Of a DNA stretch of 64,000 nucleotides, positions 59,579 through 64,000 are shown piece by piece. The translations under genes were made by a program, and so were the position numbers. Source of the stretch: Epiperipatus broadwayi (lineage: Eukaryota; Onychophora; Udeonychophora; Euonychophora; Peripatidae); assembly GCA_028023455.1 (NCBI GenBank), contig JAQFVV010012395.1:2044001-2108000 (forward strand). The letters run 5' to 3'. Within the stretch, counting starts at the first letter, position 1. Every line of letters begins with the position of its first letter. Below the pieces are notes generated by a model. That model had not been told where the DNA came from and did not search any database. It saw only the letters and a program-made list of their open reading frames with translations.

Positions 59579-62540
59579 CTACAGGATGAAGGTCTCTCCA
59601 AGTTCAATCCATCTTCTCTGAGCTTTAGCTTCTCTTCTCCATATCACCTCTGCACACTTTCTTATTTCATCCATCAATCTCACATGTGATCTCTTTCTGG
59701 GTCTTTTAGAATCTCTAGGAATCCAGTTTAACATTTCAATTGTCCATCTATTATCATCTCTTCTAGCAATATGTCCAGCCCAACTCCACTTGTCTTTTAA
59801 TTTTTTCAATGAGGTCAGTAACACCTGTTTGTTTTCTTACCCATATATTGCATTTTCGATTTCTTCAAGTTACTCCCAACATGCATCTCTCCATAATTCT
59901 TTGAGTGGTCTGAAGTTTCTGTATTGCTCTTCTATTACATGTCCAAGTCTCAGATCCATAAGTAAGAACTGGTAAAACATATTTATTAAAAACCTTCCTT
60001 TTCAAACACATAGGCATATTTTCTTTTAGTATCAAGTTATTTCTACCAAAAGCACTCCAACCAAGTTTAATTCTATGATTAATTTAATCCATTATGCTTC
60101 CATCTGTATTAATAATTTGACCAAGGTATTTATAACTGTTAACTTCTTTTAACTCATCATAATCGATCTTTATTTTCATATTTTGAAAAAATCCATTAAA
60201 CATTACTTTAGTCTTTTTAACATTTATCTTTAGTCATACTTTCCTACTGTCATCTGATAATTCCTGTAACATTTCCTACAGCTCTAAAGCATTATTTGCA
60301 AAAACACCTACATCAACTGCAAAATCTAAATGACTTAAATAATCTCTATTTACTTTCACTCCTTTAGCTTCCCATTTTAACTCACAAAATACTTCTTGCA
60401 GCACTGCTGTAAAAAGTTTTGGGGATATGGAGTCACCCTATCTAACATCCTTCTCAATGTTGATTTTCCCAGTATCATTATGTAATCTAATTGTTGCTGT
60501 TGCATTTTTATAAATATTCTTTAAAATATGACAATATCCTGGATCTATACTGTGATAATCCAATACTTTAATCACTGAAGAAATGTTTATAGAATCAAAA
60601 TGCCTTTTCATAATCTACAAATCCAAAGTACAATGGCAACTCATATTCATTTGTCCTTTTTATAACTTCTCTCAATACCTGGATATGATCTACTGTACTA
60701 AAACCACTTTTAAATCCAGATTGTTCTCTTGGTTTGTGGAAATCCAATGTTCTCTGTAGACGAGTTGTGATTATTTTGGTAAAGATTTTGTATAAAACTG
60801 ATGAAAGGCTGATAGGTATGTAATTTCTAATATCTTCTTTATCATCTTTTTTAAATATTAATATTTCATTCTTCCAATCAACTGGTATATCTTTATTATT
60901 TAGACATTTGGTATATAACTTTGATAAAAAAAAATTCTATTTCTTCACCTGATTCTTTTAATACATCAATTATAATTCCATCATTACCTGGAGCCTTTCC
61001 TTTCTTCATACATTTAATTGGATGCCTCACTTCTTCATTTAAAATTCTGAGCAATTCAGAAGATGTAATAGATATAGGAGGTACTTGTTCTTTATTACTA
61101 TATAATTCTTGTAATAAATTGTTTTTCTCTTCACCAGTAAAAATTGTAATTATAAATGTGTGACTTTTTTCGCATACGTTAGTGAAGCTATGATTATACT
61201 ACAATGTGTAATGTCTGCTTAGCGCTTTTGAGATTTAATGTTCAAATCTCATACTCATAGCTTTGATAAAAGTCTTCTACCCATTTCATGATGTCATCTC
61301 TTTTTCCAGTAGTAATTCCATCCTTTTTTTTTATTGCAGATATAAATTTCCTACCAATACCAAAATATTGTTTTACACTCTTGAGACTTTTATTCTCTTC
61401 TACAGATTTCCTTGCTAGTTCACAGTTATACTTTCTTATATCATTTTCAACACTTTTCTGCACTATTTTACAAAATTCAAGATATCCAATCCTTTTTAAT
61501 GCATCATTTTTGTATATCTTCATATTCCTTCTTTTCTTCATAAATTCTCTAGTCTCAGTAAAAATTTTATTGGTCAATTGCTTCTTTTTTCTATCAGCTA
61601 TCTTCATTGCAGTTTTTAAAAGTATATCAGTTATTTTCATATTAATTTTATTCAAATATGAATCATGTTCAAAATCTACTAATATTTGAAACCGATTTGT
61701 AAGTTCTAATTTAAATCCATTCAAATGTTTCTGAACATTAGGAATATCAACTGTAAATATTGTTTTTCTTAATAATTTTTGTCTCTTCAGTTTTGCATTA
61801 ACACCTATCTTACATCTTACTAATCGATGATCACTTCCTGTGTTAAATTTATTAAGAATCTTACAAACTTGAAATATGTATTTTCTGTTAGTCAAAATAT
61901 AATCCAATTCCACTGTACCTTTATTTGGATGCTTCTATGTCCATTTCCTTTTAATATTTTTCTCAAAAAAAAACTTATAATATAAAGTTTTTCTTTTTCT
62001 GCAAACTCCACAAGTCTATGTCATCTCTCATTTCTATTACCATAATCAAAATTACCTATAGCACTTTCATCTTTCATTTGTTTACCAATTCTAAACATTG
62101 AAGTCTCCCATAACAATTTTTAAATCTTATTTACTCTGATCAAAAGTCTTTTGTACATCCATATAAAAACCTTTTACTACTTCATCACTATGAGAACTTG
62201 TTGGGGCATAAACCTGAATTATCTGTATTTGATATCTGCTATTCAGTTGTATAACTAATCTTGCCACCTCTATCTGATACACCATCAACCTCCACAATGT
62301 TGTTCTTTCAGTTTTTATTTATAAGGAATCCTACTCCACTTGTATTTCCAATATTTGTGCCTTTATAATAGAGTACATATCCACTTTTTAAATCAATTGT
62401 CTCTTCACCTTTTCTTCTAACTTCACAAAATCCAATAATGTTTCATGTAATATAAGATAGTTCTTCTGCTAATTCTTGCAATCTTCCTTCACTTGAACAT
62501 GATCTGCAGTTGTAAGTACCTAAACAAAAAGTATTCATCA
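59579..62540 (-). pseudogene. RTE ORF2 remnant: endonuclease, reverse transcriptase, C-terminal box
   Basis: From the 5' end: LGTYNCRSCSSEGRLQELAEEL (endonuclease start, about 62535-62470), VRRKGEE, SGVGFLINK, then the open piece 61913-61242 with LDYILTNRKYIFQ and GSDHRLVRCKI (end of the endonuclease) and a basic linker. After the insertion: GKAPGNDGIIIDVLKE, IPVDWKNEI, FVDYEKAFDSI (first catalytic Asp), and an active site that now reads LDFAVDVGVFA where FADD-type residues are expected. The C-terminal box is KWSWAGHIARRDDNRWT ... RRWIELGETFIL (59824-59579). Frames change several times between 59830 and 61240, and the active site is damaged. It is inactive. Confidence 0.85.
61185..61263 (+). 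other. tRNA-like insertion inside the RTE element
   Basis: Between two conserved RTE linker phrases (VEDFYQS on one side and LYNSNKEQVPP on the other) lie about 110-150 extra bp. The core 61187-61261 is 75 nt long, starts GCTATGA and ends TCATAGC (a perfect 7-bp pair that extends to 9 bp, 61185-61193 with 61255-61263), contains TGTTCAAATCTCA, a good B-box, and a possible D-arm (ATTATAC with GTGTAAT). An anticodon arm is not convincing. It could be a tRNA pseudogene, a SINE head or a short inverted-repeat insertion. Confidence 0.35.
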
Positions 62541-62960
62541 AATGGCAGTCTGGGTTTGCAGTCAGGACACTCCTAGCACCCTCTGTCTTCAGCCACCAAT
62601 CACTGCCTTGGTTGGTGATTTTACAGCATCCTGGGATTAAGGGTTATAATTTATTTTTGTCTGTCATAATTGTATATGTCTATTGGAAAAATATCATTTG
62701 CACAAACATTCATTCTGCCTTATCAGGCAACTGAGAAGAAAGACCATGATGTTACTCGATCTTAAACTCAGAGGTAAAAAGCCAATAAACTCACCATGCT
62801 GGCTAATGTGTGTTGGTGAGCAGCCCATCTATGTTCATATACTATATGAATAATCACATAGTAATAACAGCTGCAATGACAAGAACATATGGAGTGGACA
62901 TTAGGAATTTGCCCTGCTTGGTTCCTTTAAGGCCTCTAAGAGGAATCAAGCATCTCCTTT

Positions 62961-63330
62961 CAATTAATAGCAACCTCTCTGCAGCCTATTACAATATACA
63001 ATTCGACATATTGTTTGTTGAGAAAATTTTAAATTTAAAATTCACAAATAGTATCTTTTTAAAAAACATTATAATGGATTACTAATATCCTCGATTCTTT
63101 TAAAACAATTGAAAAATAAAGTAAGCCAACTTTTTTTAGGAATATAATGATTCCAAGTTTAAATCCAAACCAAGATGGTACAATATATTTATACATTCTG
63201 TATCCATGTAAATGCATGTCTTCACATGAATGATAGCATATGTATATTATGTATTACAATTAATAATCAAATAATTTTTATTTCATTAAAATAAGAATTT
63301 AAGGGAACCACTCAACATTGTTTTACATAC
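62961..63330. other. AT-rich, presumably intron of the minus-strand gene
   Basis: No frame or repeat recognised. It directly follows the donor site of the exon at 63331-63546 on the minus strand. Confidence 0.5.
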
Positions 63331-63546
63331 CTCTGATTTAATGTTTTCTAGTTCAGTTTCAAAGTTATGGAGCTTAGATTCTACTTGATGCAGGTGATTA
63401 CTCAAAACTCCTTCTAGGTCTTCACATCTGTTTTTACTTTCATCAAGCTGACCTTTCAGAGTTTCAATCTCTTTACTTAAATTTCTTTTTCCAACAACAT
63501 GTTTTTCCAAAATTTCTGTCATATCTTTTAAACGAGAAAGTGTTTC
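63331..63546 (-). CDS. Internal exon of a coiled-coil protein gene
   Basis: Minus-strand exon of 216 bp (72 codons) with clean splice sites: the acceptor reads TTTACATTTCAG then GAAACACTT, and the donor reads TCAGAG then GTATGTAAAA. Both borders are phase 0, so the exon is symmetric. The translation begins ETLSRLKDMTEILEK, continues KEIETLKGQLDESKNRCEDL and ends ENIKSE. It is rich in Leu, Glu and Lys with heptad periodicity and no Pro or Gly clusters, which means a continuous coiled coil. Codon use is balanced compared with the surrounding AT-rich DNA. Many large coiled-coil families (golgins, centrosomal, motor or adaptor proteins) could contain it, and I cannot name the gene. No other exon of the gene is identified in the window, so neighbouring exons may lie beyond 64000 or across very long introns. 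Confidence 0.75.
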
Positions 63547-64000
63547 CTGAAATGTAAACATTATATTTAAAGATGAATATTTATTTGCTTAGATTAGTTA
63601 ATCAATTTAATAATCAAATTAATAAACTAAAGTTAAGATTTGTTGTCATTTCAGAAAGTACAATACAGTATAAAAGATGAAATCTAATTGACCATTCACG
63701 TGTGTGTGCGTGTATGTATATATGTAAATGAAATTCTATTTCATTTACATATAATCTGAGTTATAATTATATATTGTAATGGCAAGGAAGTGGTGAATCC
63801 ATTTCATAATGCCCCATGAATTAGTATTAGTTTTAAAAAAAGATAAATATATAATAAGGTATTATTATATAACTGAACTTAAATATAAAATATTATTATA
63901 TAGATTACTGAGACTTACTATCAGATAAACGTAATCAAGGTTCAAAAAGACATTGTGTTGAATTCAAATTATATTTAATGACTAAGTAATATAAGGTTTC
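63547..64000. other. AT-rich, presumably intron upstream of the coiled-coil exon
   Basis: Follows the acceptor site on the minus strand. Contains a short GTGTGTGCGTGTATG simple repeat (about 63700-63725) and a small palindrome ATGTAAATGAAAT/ATTTCATTTACAT at about 63722-63752. No coding sequence seen. Confidence 0.5.

Larger units (their letters stand above)
59549..62960 (-). mobile_element. RTE-type non-LTR retrotransposon, nearly full length
   Basis: Minus strand. The 3' end is typical of RTE elements: the last codons (WIELGETFIL) are followed within about 30 bp by ATGATGATGATG at 59549-59561. Upstream are the RTE C-terminal box, RT, linker and apurinic-type endonuclease. The 5' part (about 62560-62960) is non-coding, with GC-richer sequence that fits a 5' UTR. 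Its outer limit is approximate, since I could not find a target duplication. The element is interrupted by a tRNA-like insertion near 61185-61263. Confidence 0.85.

Overview
This window is a stretch of animal nuclear DNA, not bacterial and not an organelle. It is very AT-rich, has almost no long host reading frames, and is dominated by transposable elements in many states of decay. The element set is non-LTR retrotransposons of at least three kinds (a zinc-finger LINE ending in TAA repeats, a Jockey-type LINE and an RTE-type LINE), a Ty3/gypsy LTR retrotransposon and a pogo/Tigger DNA transposon. That set, together with Jockey and RTE 3' ends of the invertebrate type, suggests an invertebrate. 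An arthropod is my first guess, but a mollusc or another invertebrate is not excluded. The one host coding exon I can support is a 216-bp, phase-0 coiled-coil exon on the minus strand at 63331-63546, so much of the window may be intron of that gene or the space beside it.

Layout. 1-11031: two head-to-tail copies (LINE A, LINE B) of one APE-type LINE family with trinucleotide tails, then a large CAA/TAA microsatellite, then a 5'-truncated Jockey-type LINE (minus strand) lying between two TAA-type arrays. 11032-20242: AT-rich DNA with a 93-bp tandem duplication, an eroded gag/protease/RT-like gypsy remnant (about 15380-16440), and an unrecognised coding-like tract on the minus strand at about 18335-18600. 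20243-30611: a complete 10.4-kb Ty3/gypsy element on the minus strand, with 2.5-kb LTRs, a 4-bp target duplication, a tRNA-Lys-like primer site, a polypurine tract, and gag, protease, RT, RNase H and integrase, all broken by stops and frameshifts. 30612-46736: mostly unique AT-rich DNA, holding a four-unit palindromic element with a 14-bp target duplication (36019-37181), a tRNA-like SINE, and a pyrimidine-rich tract. 46737-51191: LINE C, whose 5' end is a 200-bp hairpin, then a MITE-like inverted repeat and a second foldback element with a 14-bp target duplication. 54832-57152: LINE D (minus strand) with a clear target duplication. 57263-59329: a Tigger-type transposon with TIRs and TA duplication. 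59549-62960: a nearly full-length RTE element (minus strand), interrupted by a tRNA-like insertion. 63331-63546: the host exon.

How the parts relate. No element looks autonomous now: every transposase or reverse transcriptase frame seen here is broken. The LINEs, and perhaps the two foldback elements, carry marks of target-primed reverse transcription. The most unusual pattern is that three separate insertions (36.0-37.2, 46.7-47.2 and 50.4-51.2 kb) are head-to-head inverted duplications, two of them with 14-bp direct duplications at their borders. I did not find a defence system, CRISPR array or operon, and none is expected here.
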